A program made the translations under genes and the position numbers. A DNA stretch of 64,000 nucleotides from NCBI GenBank assembly GCA_964446685.1, contig CAYUPO010000002.1, forward strand, positions 1-64,000, read 5' to 3'. The notes under the pieces were generated by a model that saw only the letters and a list, made by a program, of their open reading frames with translations, was not told the origin of the DNA and made no database searches. Of this stretch, positions 1-9,197 are shown one piece after another; positions within the stretch are counted from its first letter, which is position 1, and every line of letters starts with the position of its first letter. This DNA comes from CAZWRN01 sp964446685 (GTDB lineage Bacteria > Patescibacteriota > Microgenomatia > Daviesbacterales > UBA10151).

Positions 1-109
1 ACTTAACACATAATATCAAGTTACCTCTTATTCAACTTCGGAAAATATACCAAATCCAGCCATAATAGTCAACACCTAAATATCCAGTACTTCTAATAAC
101 GCAGACGGC

Positions 110-610
110 TCAAGAGGAATCTCTCAGACGCTGTATTCCATTAATCTGTTTAATGATCTTTTGGACCTCATCAGGCACATATTTTTCCCATTCTTTTCCT
201 TCTGTTATTAATCTTCTGATCTCTGTAGCACTGGGATTATCAATATGTGGCGGATTTTTTACTTCCAGCCCCGCTTCAGTTAACAATTTTATTACCAGTG
301 GATTTCCTGAATAAACTACTTCTCCTTTGAAATATTTGTCCAGCAACTCTTTTGTCCATTCATCATTATCAGCAAAATCCGGAATACCTTTTACTTCAAA
401 AGGTATATCCAGTTTTAGTGAGGCCAACAGCATCTCCTCCCTTTCTTTAGCCGTAAATGGATTATAAGAAGTAAAACTCTCCTGGCTGGAACCTATTCCT
501 ATAATTAGTTTTTCAATATCTTTTTCTCTGGCAATTTGTCTAATAGCTTCAAGATGACCAAAATGGAGTGGCTGAAATCTTCCAATAAATAAAGCTGTTT
601 TTTTATTCAT
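110..610 (-). CDS. Nicotinamide-nucleotide adenylyltransferase (NadM-like)
   Basis: A 166-aa cytidylyltransferase-fold enzyme predicted to join NMN and ATP to make NAD in the cytoplasm. The N-terminus reads GRFQPLHFGHLE, with the HxGH nucleotide-binding motif at residues 16-19. The C-terminal SATEIRR stretch (about 128-134) matches the second ATP-binding motif of the family. Length and motif spelling fit the archaeal-type NadM branch better than bacterial NadD. It lies 3 nt downstream of the DUF4173 membrane-protein gene on the same strand, so the two are probably cotranscribed, although no functional link is obvious. Phosphopantetheine adenylyltransferase shares the fold but has a different motif context. 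Confidence 0.87.
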   Translation of the reverse strand: MNKKTALFIGRFQPLHFGHLEAIRQIAREKDIEKLIIGIGSSQESFTSYNPFTAKEREEMLLASLKLDIPFEVKGIPDFADNDEWTKELLDKYFKGEVVYSGNPLVIKLLTEAGLEVKNPPHIDNPSATEIRRLITEGKEWEKYVPDEVQKIIKQINGIQRLRDSS

Positions 611-613
611 AAA

Positions 614-2212
614 TTACTGCTGTACCAGGGGAGGGGTGATATCTCTATCCAGAGTAGTAGTATCTTTGACTTGCTGACCAACTCTGTTTTCTAATTGAGA
701 TACCAGTGTTACTAAAACATCTAACTCATTAAAAGTCTCCGGATTATCCTTAATATAGCTGTTTGCTGCATTTTTACCCAGGTTAAATGACTGCCATGTT
801 TGAAACTTTATATCATCTCTTTGATTCTGAATATAGGAAAGAGACCGACTAATATAAAATAATTTACGATAATCCTCTCCATCTAAAGTTTCTTTTACGA
901 CCATCGGTCCTACAAGCTGATTTGCTTCAACAATTGCCGCTTTCCATGATGGGTAACTATCAGCTGATAAACTGGTAATGTAGAAATAATCAATTTCATT
1001 ATTAACTTTTGGCTGATATCTGGTCGCAATCAGACTATCAATATTAACGATAGTCAGACTGGCAATAAATAATAAAGTAACAGGAACAATTGCCAAAAAT
1101 AACTGTTTTTGATTTACTTTCTGAATCATTTCAAACAGCATAACTAACAATAAATAGGCTAAATATAATAGGAAGATAAATCCTGCTATCCGGGCTCTGG
1201 TTAAACCATTTTCCATGGCATATGACTGTAGACGCAAAAAATCTGACCATAAAATCATCCCAGTTTCCAGCAGCACGACACTGCCAAATGTTTGAATCAA
1301 AATCTTTTCTCTACCATCAATCTGTTTCAGTTTTTTAACAATAAATGAAACAATACCAATCACAATTGAGCCGACAATCAGCAATTCAAAAAACCCTTTT
1401 CTGACATATTCCGAATAAGTTAAAGACGCAATACCAACCTCCTGTAGTTTCGAAAGATCTGGATTAGAAAATAAATACTGAAACTGAACAGCTATAAAAA
1501 TACCAAATAAAATAGCTACCGCTGCTAAAACGACCATCATCTCATAACCTTTTTGGTCTTTTGTTTCATCAATTTGTTTAGAAAAAATGCCAGTTTTTTT
1601 TATTTGGACTCTGACAAATGTAAACAAGGCGGTAAATAGGACAATGCTGACAATCAACCGTTCAATAATAGAGGACAAAAAATCCTGAGTTAATTTACCA
1701 AAAATTGGATCAGCCTGAATTAGCAAGTAACCTAAAACTCCCACAACCGGAATGCTAATTAATAATCCATTTACTAAAGATTTACTGATTTGCGATGCAG
1801 AGGAGGAAGGCAACTCCTCTTTACCTGGTTGATCAATTTTCCCAAATAAAGCAACCGGTAACTGAGCAACAACCGAAAGTGGGGCAGTCAGATATTCTAT
1901 GATTTTAAAATTAAAAACACCATCTAACTTATAAAAATAAAGACTGGTACAAGCCAAAACGATAGATACTGAGATATTAACAAACTGGATTAACCCATCA
2001 GCTCTCCAGGCTACCATTAACCCAAAAATGAGCGAAACAACAGAAGCAGAGATACCCAACCAGATTAAACGTGACTCACGATTTCGGACTATAAAAAAAC
2101 TCAGATTAATCAGAGCAATTAGAATGGCAAAACCTAACCCCCAAAAATTTGTTTTGAAGAAAAGTAGATTATAAATTAAGACGAAGCCAGCACTAACAAT
2201 CAATTGCAGCAT
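614..2212 (-). CDS. DUF4173 family polytopic membrane protein
   Basis: A 532-aa integral membrane protein with roughly ten to twelve hydrophobic segments, followed by a soluble tail of about 130 residues (from about 400) that should lie outside the membrane. The central YSEYVRKGFFEL stretch (about 266-277) and the surrounding helices are the conserved core of the DUF4173/DUF4153 family. The biochemical role of that family is unknown; members often accompany envelope or signalling genes. The ATG at 2212 sits in an 88-bp divergent intergenic region shared with the SGNH esterase gene. The family call is fairly firm, but no function can be given. Confidence 0.7.
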   Translation of the reverse strand: MLQLIVSAGFVLIYNLLFFKTNFWGLGFAILIALINLSFFIVRNRESRLIWLGISASVVSLIFGLMVAWRADGLIQFVNISVSIVLACTSLYFYKLDGVFNFKIIEYLTAPLSVVAQLPVALFGKIDQPGKEELPSSSASQISKSLVNGLLISIPVVGVLGYLLIQADPIFGKLTQDFLSSIIERLIVSIVLFTALFTFVRVQIKKTGIFSKQIDETKDQKGYEMMVVLAAVAILFGIFIAVQFQYLFSNPDLSKLQEVGIASLTYSEYVRKGFFELLIVGSIVIGIVSFIVKKLKQIDGREKILIQTFGSVVLLETGMILWSDFLRLQSYAMENGLTRARIAGFIFLLYLAYLLLVMLFEMIQKVNQKQLFLAIVPVTLLFIASLTIVNIDSLIATRYQPKVNNEIDYFYITSLSADSYPSWKAAIVEANQLVGPMVVKETLDGEDYRKLFYISRSLSYIQNQRDDIKFQTWQSFNLGKNAANSYIKDNPETFNELDVLVTLVSQLENRVGQQVKDTTTLDRDITPPLVQQ

Positions 2213-2265
2213 CAGTTATTGGAACAGTTGGGATATTTTATCATAAGAAAAAGCAAATTACCTAA

Positions 2266-2294
2266 TTTTCACACCTGCTATAAAAAGGTATAGT
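2266..2294 (+). promoter_or_regulatory. Sigma70-type promoter of the SGNH esterase gene
   Basis: TTTTCA (2266-2271), a 17-nt spacer, then TATAGT (2289-2294). The -10 box ends only 6 nt before the ATG at 2301. Transcription should therefore begin at or next to the start codon, giving a leaderless mRNA. Confidence 0.55.
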
Positions 2295-2300
2295 AATTAT

Positions 2301-3035
2301 ATGAAGTATCTGCCTATTGCTCTGGCCCTTATAACACTTATTATTGGCGGTTATTTTCTTCATCAATCCTATGCTCACTTTTTTAATTTTCTAAACACTC
2401 ATCACCTTTCACCAGTTAGTCAAAAAGTTTACAATTTCGGCTCTAATCAGGGAGGAACTCTGACTTATGTTATTTTAGGGGATAGTTTGATGGATGGAGT
2501 TGGTAACATTGATCCTGGCTCGACACTCCCTGCAATTTTTGCAGGCCATCTTCAAAACCAACAAAAATCCGGCACTTTAATAAAACTGGCTCAGGCAGGG
2601 GCAACCACGAATGATGTTTTAAACAATCAGGTTCCGGAAGCTATCGAAATTTATCCAGACTACATCTTAGTAATGATTGGGACAAATGATATCCACAATA
2701 TGATTATTGACCAAAATTTTGCTAAACAGTATCAAACAATGATCCATACTCTCAGCACCAAAACCAGGGCAGAAATTACTATAATTAATATTCCTTATAT
2801 TGGCTCAGATCAGATCCTACTTCCACCATGGAATACTATTTTAGACTGGAGAATGAAACGTTTTAATCAGATAATTGCCAAAACTGCCAAAACCGAAAAT
2901 ATTAAACTAATTGATCTTTATACACCTACTAAAGAAAAATTTGTCAAAAATTCCGATCTTTACTCAGAAGACCAGTTTCATCCTTCCGACAAAGGGTACA
3001 GACTCTGGGCAGACATCATTCTGCCTCAATGGTAA
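2301..3035 (+). CDS. SGNH/GDSL-type esterase, membrane-anchored
   Basis: A 244-aa protein with an N-terminal hydrophobic anchor (about 4-22) followed by an SGNH hydrolase domain. Block I is VILGDSLMDGVGN with the nucleophile serine at residue 62. Block III is MIGTNDIH, and block V is DQFHPSDKGY with the catalytic Asp and His. It probably removes or transfers acyl groups on surface glycans or lipids outside the membrane. The next gene, 18 nt away, is an acyltransferase-3 protein. AT3 and SGNH domains are often fused in O-acetyltransferases of the OafA/OafB type, so the pair may act together. The substrate cannot be read from the sequence. Confidence 0.85.
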   Translation: MKYLPIALALITLIIGGYFLHQSYAHFFNFLNTHHLSPVSQKVYNFGSNQGGTLTYVILGDSLMDGVGNIDPGSTLPAIFAGHLQNQQKSGTLIKLAQAGATTNDVLNNQVPEAIEIYPDYILVMIGTNDIHNMIIDQNFAKQYQTMIHTLSTKTRAEITIINIPYIGSDQILLPPWNTILDWRMKRFNQIIAKTAKTENIKLIDLYTPTKEKFVKNSDLYSEDQFHPSDKGYRLWADIILPQW

Positions 3036-3053
3036 ACTAAGAAAAATCCCAAT

Positions 3054-3970
3054 ATGCAAATAGAAATCGCTAACGCTGCAAGTCAAAATTTCATTTTTAT
3101 TGCCCTGTTTCTGATAATTTTGTTTGCCACAGCAAAAAAATTTACTAACAATCATTCTTTTACTCCCGCTTTAACCGAAGAATTAAAAGGTTTTTCTATT
3201 CTGGCTATCATTTTTTCCCATATTGGCTATTTTTTAGTAAATGATCATAGGTTTTTATTTCCTTTATCAACAATCGCCGGAGTCGGGGTCAATTTATTCC
3301 TGTTTCTCTCTGGATTAGGATTGACGTTTTCAACCTTAAAATCAAAAGACTCAGTATTTCGCTTTTATATCAAACGACTTCCTAAACTTTTTATACCGAT
3401 GTGGGCAGTTTTGAGTCTATTTTTGATAATGGATTATTTTATTCTAAACCGCAGCTTTGAAATGAAACTCATCATCCAAAATTTTCTGGGTTTTTTCCCC
3501 TGGGCNNNNNNNNNNNNNNNNNNNNNNNNNNNNNNNNNNNNNNNNNNNNNNNNNNNNNNNNNNNNNNNNNNNNNNNNNNNNNNNNNNNNNNNNNNNNNNN
3601 NNNNNTAAAATTTTTGCTTATTCCTTTATTTATCGGCGTCTTTGCTTATACTTCAATAAACTCAGGTGTTGGAGAAGAAAAAGAGATTGAACAAACAATC
3701 AGTCTGATTACCATGTTTTCAATTATCTTTGTTTTCATCGCCAAAAATATTAAATTTCGTTTACTTTCATTATTTGGAAATTATTCTTATGAAATATATT
3801 TATTGCACTGGCCTTTGCTGGCTCAATATGATCTGTTTTACCGTTATTTACCTGCCGCAGCAGCGACTCTCTGTTATTTAGTCTATTTTCTGATTTTGGC
3901 TTTTATTTTAAGAAAAATAACGGATTTGATTTCATTTACGAAATACAAAAAGCTGGAGAAAACTAGTTAA
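3054..3970 (+). CDS. Acyltransferase-3 family membrane protein, interrupted by assembly gap
   Basis: Two pieces of one gene flank a run of 100 N. The left part (from 3054) gives about 150 residues with several membrane helices and the family's early FSHIGYF-type histidine region, where the catalytic His of AT3 proteins normally lies. The right part (to the stop at 3968-3970) gives four further hydrophobic segments and an LLHWPLL stretch typical of AT3 C-termini. The two sides are in different frames as written, but the gap length is nominal, so this is not evidence of a frameshift. Predicted role: O-acylation of envelope glycans together with the adjacent SGNH esterase. Its 3' end overlaps the convergent glycosidase-like gene by 8 nt. 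Confidence 0.75.
3506..3605. other. Assembly gap of 100 N
   Basis: Exactly 100 unknown bases, the conventional length for a scaffold gap of unknown size. It falls inside the acyltransferase gene, so neither the frame relation nor the missing length can be taken literally. Confidence 0.98.
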
Positions 3971-5234
3971 AAAAGGTATTTCTTAAATCACTCCAAAATG
4001 AATAAAATGGACCCGGATTTTGTTTTTTTAAAGTAATATTTTCTCTTCCTTTTGGAGATTTAGAGATAGTAATTTTTTTATCATCATAGCCGGCTTTTTT
4101 AAAAGTTACAGTCTGAAAACCATACAAAGGAACCAGATATTCCCCAGGTTCTGCATTGTACTGTTTATTATTTGCTTCGATCAAAACCCCATTAACTTTA
4201 AATCCCAACTCATCCTGAATAGATCCATACAGCTGCATCGGCAAAAAATATTTAGTCAAAATAGAAACAGCTTTTTTAGGAGTATTATCATCATTCCAGA
4301 TAGCGGTACTGCCACCTTTATTTACCCAATAAGAAATACCATATAAATCTTTACTCTTGAGCAACTCACCCATCGCTTCATCAATCCACTCTGCCTGCTG
4401 AGTTTCAGTCATTTCACCATTTAGATCCGGAATCGGCGCACCAAATTCACCTAAGACTATTTTAGCTTTTGTTTTTTCAGCTAATTGATTTACATCCCGA
4501 GCTACTCTTTTGGCTTCTCCTACATAATGATCGATCGTCACAAATCCACCAACTCCTTTGGCAGTTGCTTCATCCATGATCAGATCAGCCACATCTTTAT
4601 TCATCGACATTAGAGAAGTATTAACAGTTTTACCAATCTGTGAAAATGCAGCCTGACTTTGAACATGCTGATCAATCAGAAATTTTCGGTACTCATCAAC
4701 CTTACCTGTCATTCTAGGATCTCCCTGAGCCCCATTCTCACATTCCGGACAACCTGTAAATGCATCACCATTTTCAAATAAATCCGGATGTTGTTTTATA
4801 AAAGTGGTTGTCTGAGCCAGATGCTGTTCAAAAGTCATTTTTTTATCATATCCAAACCAACCTTCCCAACTAGACCAATTACCCCTAAACCAAACTTTCA
4901 GATGATTTTTTCGTGCTGCAACTACCCACTTTTTTAAAAATGGTAAGAATTCTTCATCATACGGTGATCCAATCCCAATATGCGTAGCACCTGTATCAGC
5001 AATATTTTTTACCTGTGTTTCTATCTCTTTATCAAAAGATGGATCATTCAGTTTCTCTCTTGCCAAATCTCTTGATAATTTCATAGTATCAACCGAGCGA
5101 AATTGCCATGGAGTTAATGGCATCGTTTGATGGAAAAAACTTTTTGTTTGAAACCAAAAGAATAGTAAAGCTATAATGCTGATAAAGCTAATCACCAAAA
5201 CCCAAAATAATAGATTTGGAATATAAATTTTCAT
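3963..5234 (-). CDS. Membrane-anchored glycoside hydrolase-like protein with PEGA-like tail
   Basis: A 423-aa protein with one N-terminal membrane helix (about 8-28), a TIM-barrel-like domain (about 40-335) and a C-terminal PEGA-like beta domain (about 340-405). The KIVLGEFGAP strand places Glu263 where clan GH-A enzymes (GH5 and relatives) carry their nucleophile. A CPECENG segment around 162-168 could carry the acid/base Glu. YWVNKGG late in the barrel also fits a glycosidase. It is the last gene of the glycan operon, 38 nt after the membrane glycosyltransferase, suggesting trimming or remodelling of the exported polymer. The exact GH family is uncertain, and catalytic activity is inferred only from the motif position. 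Confidence 0.65.
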   Translation of the reverse strand: MKIYIPNLLFWVLVISFISIIALLFFWFQTKSFFHQTMPLTPWQFRSVDTMKLSRDLAREKLNDPSFDKEIETQVKNIADTGATHIGIGSPYDEEFLPFLKKWVVAARKNHLKVWFRGNWSSWEGWFGYDKKMTFEQHLAQTTTFIKQHPDLFENGDAFTGCPECENGAQGDPRMTGKVDEYRKFLIDQHVQSQAAFSQIGKTVNTSLMSMNKDVADLIMDEATAKGVGGFVTIDHYVGEAKRVARDVNQLAEKTKAKIVLGEFGAPIPDLNGEMTETQQAEWIDEAMGELLKSKDLYGISYWVNKGGSTAIWNDDNTPKKAVSILTKYFLPMQLYGSIQDELGFKVNGVLIEANNKQYNAEPGEYLVPLYGFQTVTFKKAGYDDKKITISKSPKGRENITLKKQNPGPFYSFWSDLRNTFFN

Positions 5235-5272
5235 ACTAGCTCATTGTAACAGTACTTATATAAAGAATTAAA

Positions 5273-6901
5273 TTATTTTTGATTAACAAATATTGCCTCT
5301 GTATTAAGATCATTTAAAAACTCTTCTTTTAATTCATAAATATCTGCAAAAGGATATTTTGCAACCAGACGATATCTTGATAACCCATCACTATTTTTAA
5401 TTAATCTCCAAGTCGAATCATTATCATCGTAAGTTCTAGTCACAATCCATCTGGCCCATCTGTCTGGCGATCCGGTAGCAGCTTTCCAATATTCTCCGGT
5501 TCCTTCATGAATAAACCGATCCATCGGTAATCCAGATGAAAAAATGATTGCATCATGTGAAGCGGCGGAAATCAGAATAAATCCTTTTTGGCCAGTTGCA
5601 TGTTCTTTAATATAACCTGATACTTCAGAAACATTTTTTTGACTTGAACCAACTCTAGCATCATCGATTGTAGCTGCGTCAAAACTATTAAACTGAAAAA
5701 AGGTAACTAAAATTAATAATCCAATTAAAACAATTTTTAAATTATCCAGTTTGTGAACCAGGTAACCGGTAAATACTGCGATAAATGGCATTAACATGAC
5801 TCCATATCGGACATTAAACCAGGTATCACCATTAATACCTTGAATAAACAAAACTGAAAACCCTAGATAAAGAGCTAAAATATTAAAAAATAAGGGGCCA
5901 AGCAATGCAATTGAGGCAAGTTTGTTATTTAAACTGACTTTTTTATCTAACCAAAAAACTGCTCCTCCGAAGAAACTTAATAATGAAATGAAAGTATTGC
6001 TGTTATAAAACAGAGCATAAAAATAGGTCTGAGTAGAAATCCACCAGTTATTCTTTGTAATTAAATTCCCCGCTTGATCAAGTTGTTGTTGTTGAGCATG
6101 AGCAGAATATGGACCGAGTGCAAAATAAAGTGCATCGCCAAAAATTAACTGATTCCACAAAAACCACAGAATTATTCCCAACCCACCTAAAGTACAAAAT
6201 AAGAAAAATAGTCCCTCAGCCCCTTTGTATCCTTTTTTGCGATAACCATGAATAACAATTAAAATGGCTGTGATCAAAAATAAAAACCAACCATCATACC
6301 TGGTTAAAGTAGCCATCATTAGCCAAAAAGCAGTTTTTAATAAATCAATAATTCTCTGATTTTCAAACCAAAGAATTAAATAATAAGCACCAGCAGTCGA
6401 TGTAGCAATTAGCAGCAACTCAGTCATTGCTGTTGATTGCAAATATAAAATATTTAAGTTTAAGGCAAATACTAAGACACCAATTATTCGACCCAAGAAA
6501 GATACATTGAGATGTTTTAATATCAGATAGATTAATACTCCAGTTGCCACATAAGAGATCATCGAAACAATCGCTCCTGAAAGTCCTGTATGCCACATGA
6601 AATCGTTCCAGATTGTCGGAATCATTAGAATATGATTAAGCGGTAACCAGACTGATCCAAGCTGTGCTAAACCGGGTTTTAATCCTTCAACAACCCGTCG
6701 ACCAATATCTAAATGGGATCTGGCATCGTTATATGCTAGAGCTAATCCATCTGAAATAAATACTAGAAAAAATGCTATTGATATTCCAGTCAGAAATAGA
6801 GTTATAAATAACACAGCTTTTCGCTCAAAAAAATTAAATAAACTTTTTAGAATATTTGTTTTTAAAACAATCTCAATAGTTGTAAATTTTGATATATTCA
6901 T
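5273..6901 (-). CDS. GT-C-like membrane glycosyltransferase (GT39/PMT-like)
   Basis: A 542-aa protein with about ten membrane helices. The first outside loop has the acidic YNDARSHLDIGRR motif (about 57-69), the position where GT-C enzymes such as protein mannosyltransferases bind a metal or lipid-linked sugar. It therefore probably transfers a sugar from a polyprenyl-phosphate donor on the outer membrane face. A soluble C-terminal part of about 110 residues follows the last helix. Its ATG overlaps the stop of the preceding gene by 4 nt (ATGA), showing translational coupling in the glycan operon. The family-level call is good; donor and acceptor are unknown. Confidence 0.7.
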   Translation of the reverse strand: MNISKFTTIEIVLKTNILKSLFNFFERKAVLFITLFLTGISIAFFLVFISDGLALAYNDARSHLDIGRRVVEGLKPGLAQLGSVWLPLNHILMIPTIWNDFMWHTGLSGAIVSMISYVATGVLIYLILKHLNVSFLGRIIGVLVFALNLNILYLQSTAMTELLLIATSTAGAYYLILWFENQRIIDLLKTAFWLMMATLTRYDGWFLFLITAILIVIHGYRKKGYKGAEGLFFLFCTLGGLGIILWFLWNQLIFGDALYFALGPYSAHAQQQQLDQAGNLITKNNWWISTQTYFYALFYNSNTFISLLSFFGGAVFWLDKKVSLNNKLASIALLGPLFFNILALYLGFSVLFIQGINGDTWFNVRYGVMLMPFIAVFTGYLVHKLDNLKIVLIGLLILVTFFQFNSFDAATIDDARVGSSQKNVSEVSGYIKEHATGQKGFILISAASHDAIIFSSGLPMDRFIHEGTGEYWKAATGSPDRWARWIVTRTYDDNDSTWRLIKNSDGLSRYRLVAKYPFADIYELKEEFLNDLNTEAIFVNQK

Positions 6902-8508
6902 TTGTTACTCCATTTCAACATCAACATTAAAGAAACAGACGGTATTAAAATGATCGCCACTAAAATATAAAGATATTCTTGAGCTGTAATATATTGATGA
7001 GCAATTGTTTGAAAAACAAAAGATTTTGAATGATTACTGATCAAAAAATCCCAGTTTCTGGCATAGGTATATTTTTGAACCTGGCCCGAAAGTTTTTCCA
7101 GTTCCAAAACCTCAACCTGAGGAGGGTTTGCACTTGAAGTAATAGCCCCTAAAGTATTCACAAAAACTGAGTAAGAAAAGAAAATAAAAAATAAACCAAG
7201 AAACCACCATTTTTTACGCCAGTAGGTGAGCAGCATACCGATAAAAATTGCTAAGATTGCATATGCTGGAGTAAGATACCTTGAACCAAAAGCCCATCCT
7301 CCCCAATAATCCCCCCACATTGAATACAGGACTATATTAATCGCCATAACCGATACCAAAAGAGCCATATACATCATTTTTTTACGATAAGCGAGATACA
7401 ACCCAATAAAGCCAAATAAAATAACTGGACAATAATAAATAATTCCCCGATCAGGACTAATCCAGTGAATGTTAAATGCACTGAGCATACTTCTGGTACT
7501 AAAAAATCCAGCCGCTGAACGACTTTGAGAAGAAGTGTTAGTAAATTTCTGTAAATCCGTAGTAGTATTTCCTTTTGGAACGGTTGGCTTTCCATTATTA
7601 TCAATTTCTTGTACTGAGGCCACAGTTCCGGCCAATTGAAAAGGACTACCATAAGAAACTTGATTAAACCAAAGCAAAAAAGCTAAAGGGAGGACTGCAG
7701 CAGCAAAGGTTAAGAAGCCTAAAATATTTACCTTTATACTCATTTGGTTATTGCTTTGGACAACTCTGATCAATCTTAATAATCCAAAAATACCTAATGG
7801 AAGCATCATAAATAAATTTGGGTAATCCACCGAAAGAGATAAAGCCGCTAAAAACCAAACTCCAACCAAACTCCAAACAGTTTTAAATCGAACCAGAAAA
7901 TACAAGCTCATTAGTAACAAAAAAATAGAAACATGATGTTGAAATAGCGATACAGCATAAACAAATGAGGGTGTCGCAAACAGAAAAGTTAAGGAAGCCA
8001 GTAGTCCGGCAGTTTTGCTACCTCCTAGCAATGACACAATTGATTTGATAAGAAAGGCATTTAATATTGCAAAAATCGCTATTACAGCATAGGCTCCCAC
8101 CTGAGAAGCTCCTAATACCTTACCTAACAAATAACCTGGCAACACAACAAAAGAAACTCCTTGAGCAAACAGTGACACAAAGTTTCCATTTTTATATCCC
8201 AAGTCCGGTGTTGCAAAACGAGCCACTGGAACTGAAAAGTGGACACTCTTATCTTCGATCAGTGAATAGGTTAAAGCAAATCTTCCACGTTCTGGAGATA
8301 GTTCAAGGGGACCATTATCTTTCCATACCATCTGATTTAATTCATTTATATTTGGAACTCCAGGCAGACCTCGCAGTGTTAAACTCAAAATAACTACTAA
8401 AAAGATCAGAAAGACACTATTTCCAATTAGATTACCAAAAAACCCCCATATTTTATGAGATGTAAAAGGTTGCATATTTTTTGTAATTTGATTTAATTTA
8501 CTATTCAT
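6898..8508 (-). CDS. Polytopic membrane protein, probable GT-C glycosyltransferase
   Basis: A 536-aa protein with about eleven hydrophobic helices and two larger loops. It resembles the hypothetical membrane glycosyltransferases common in polymer clusters, but I do not see the acidic loop motif clearly. It overlaps both neighbours by 4 nt (ATGA at 8505-8508 and 6898-6901), so it is translated as part of one operon with the nucleotidyltransferase and the GT39-like protein. A polymerase or ligase of the Wzy/O-antigen type is an alternative reading for this position in a glycan cluster. Confidence 0.5.
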   Translation of the reverse strand: MNSKLNQITKNMQPFTSHKIWGFFGNLIGNSVFLIFLVVILSLTLRGLPGVPNINELNQMVWKDNGPLELSPERGRFALTYSLIEDKSVHFSVPVARFATPDLGYKNGNFVSLFAQGVSFVVLPGYLLGKVLGASQVGAYAVIAIFAILNAFLIKSIVSLLGGSKTAGLLASLTFLFATPSFVYAVSLFQHHVSIFLLLMSLYFLVRFKTVWSLVGVWFLAALSLSVDYPNLFMMLPLGIFGLLRLIRVVQSNNQMSIKVNILGFLTFAAAVLPLAFLLWFNQVSYGSPFQLAGTVASVQEIDNNGKPTVPKGNTTTDLQKFTNTSSQSRSAAGFFSTRSMLSAFNIHWISPDRGIIYYCPVILFGFIGLYLAYRKKMMYMALLVSVMAINIVLYSMWGDYWGGWAFGSRYLTPAYAILAIFIGMLLTYWRKKWWFLGLFFIFFSYSVFVNTLGAITSSANPPQVEVLELEKLSGQVQKYTYARNWDFLISNHSKSFVFQTIAHQYITAQEYLYILVAIILIPSVSLMLMLKWSNK

Positions 8509-9197
8509 AGTGATTTTTCCAAAACATGATTAAAAAAACCCATACGATGATGAATATATTTTCTAACAGAACTATTTTGTAATTTCTTTTTAAATTCAAC
8601 ATATTCTTTAAGCAAAAATTTATTCTTTTCTAAAGCTCGAAAAACTTTCATACTTCTAATATACCCCTTAAACCAGGGATCCACTAAAGTAATTTCAACA
8701 TTTATATCATCCACTTTAAATACCCATTCCGCAAACATTTTTCTAATTTTTTCAGGCTCACCAAATAAGGCTACAAGTTGAGGAATAAATGTTTCGAATT
8801 CACTTGCTTTTGCTTCAACAAATAGATCTATATCACGTTCTCCCAACACTTTTAACTTCGCTGACCCCACAAAATTCACCTTCAACTCTGGCATCTTTTT
8901 TTGAATTTGTGCTATTAGTTTATCCGCAATTTTTTGAAGATCATTTTTGTAGGGAACTATATGCACTTTTTTAGTTGCCGGAATAGCCAAAAGATAAATA
9001 TAGTCTTTTGGTGTGGTGTAAAATAATTTTAATTCAGAAATTAACCAACTACCCCATTTTGTGATTACTTCAGCTATATCAGATAAAATCAAAAATTCTA
9101 CCAGAATTCCTAAAGCTACTATACACATTAAAAGCCAGATACTCACAGGAATCCATCCAGTTTTTATTAAAAAGTTATTTAACAATAAGTGAATCAT
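8505..9197 (-). CDS. Membrane-anchored GrpB/MNT-like nucleotidyltransferase
   Basis: A 230-aa protein with a hydrophobic N-terminus (about 15-40) and a DNA-polymerase-beta-type nucleotidyltransferase domain. The signature G-S at residues 111-112, nine residues, then D-I-D-L at 122-125 matches the hGSx9DhDh catalytic pattern, so the metal-binding aspartates are present. GrpB-like and minimal nucleotidyltransferases use this scaffold to transfer NMP groups. A membrane-tethered version inside a glycan operon is unusual, and its acceptor is unknown. It is coupled by 4-nt overlaps to the genes on both sides. The domain call is moderately firm and the role is open. Confidence 0.6.
   Translation of the reverse strand: MIHLLLNNFLIKTGWIPVSIWLLMCIVALGILVEFLILSDIAEVITKWGSWLISELKLFYTTPKDYIYLLAIPATKKVHIVPYKNDLQKIADKLIAQIQKKMPELKVNFVGSAKLKVLGERDIDLFVEAKASEFETFIPQLVALFGEPEKIRKMFAEWVFKVDDINVEITLVDPWFKGYIRSMKVFRALEKNKFLLKEYVEFKKKLQNSSVRKYIHHRMGFFNHVLEKSL

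Noticed and set aside
3054..3970. Frameshift or pseudogene in the acyltransferase
   Set aside because: The frame change falls across 100 N of nominal length, so no frameshift can be claimed.
5273..9197. Alternative genetic code with UGA as Gly or Trp, as in some CPR lineages
   Set aside because: UGA ends several coupled genes here (stops at 6898, 8505 and 9194) in ATGA overlaps, so it is a normal stop.
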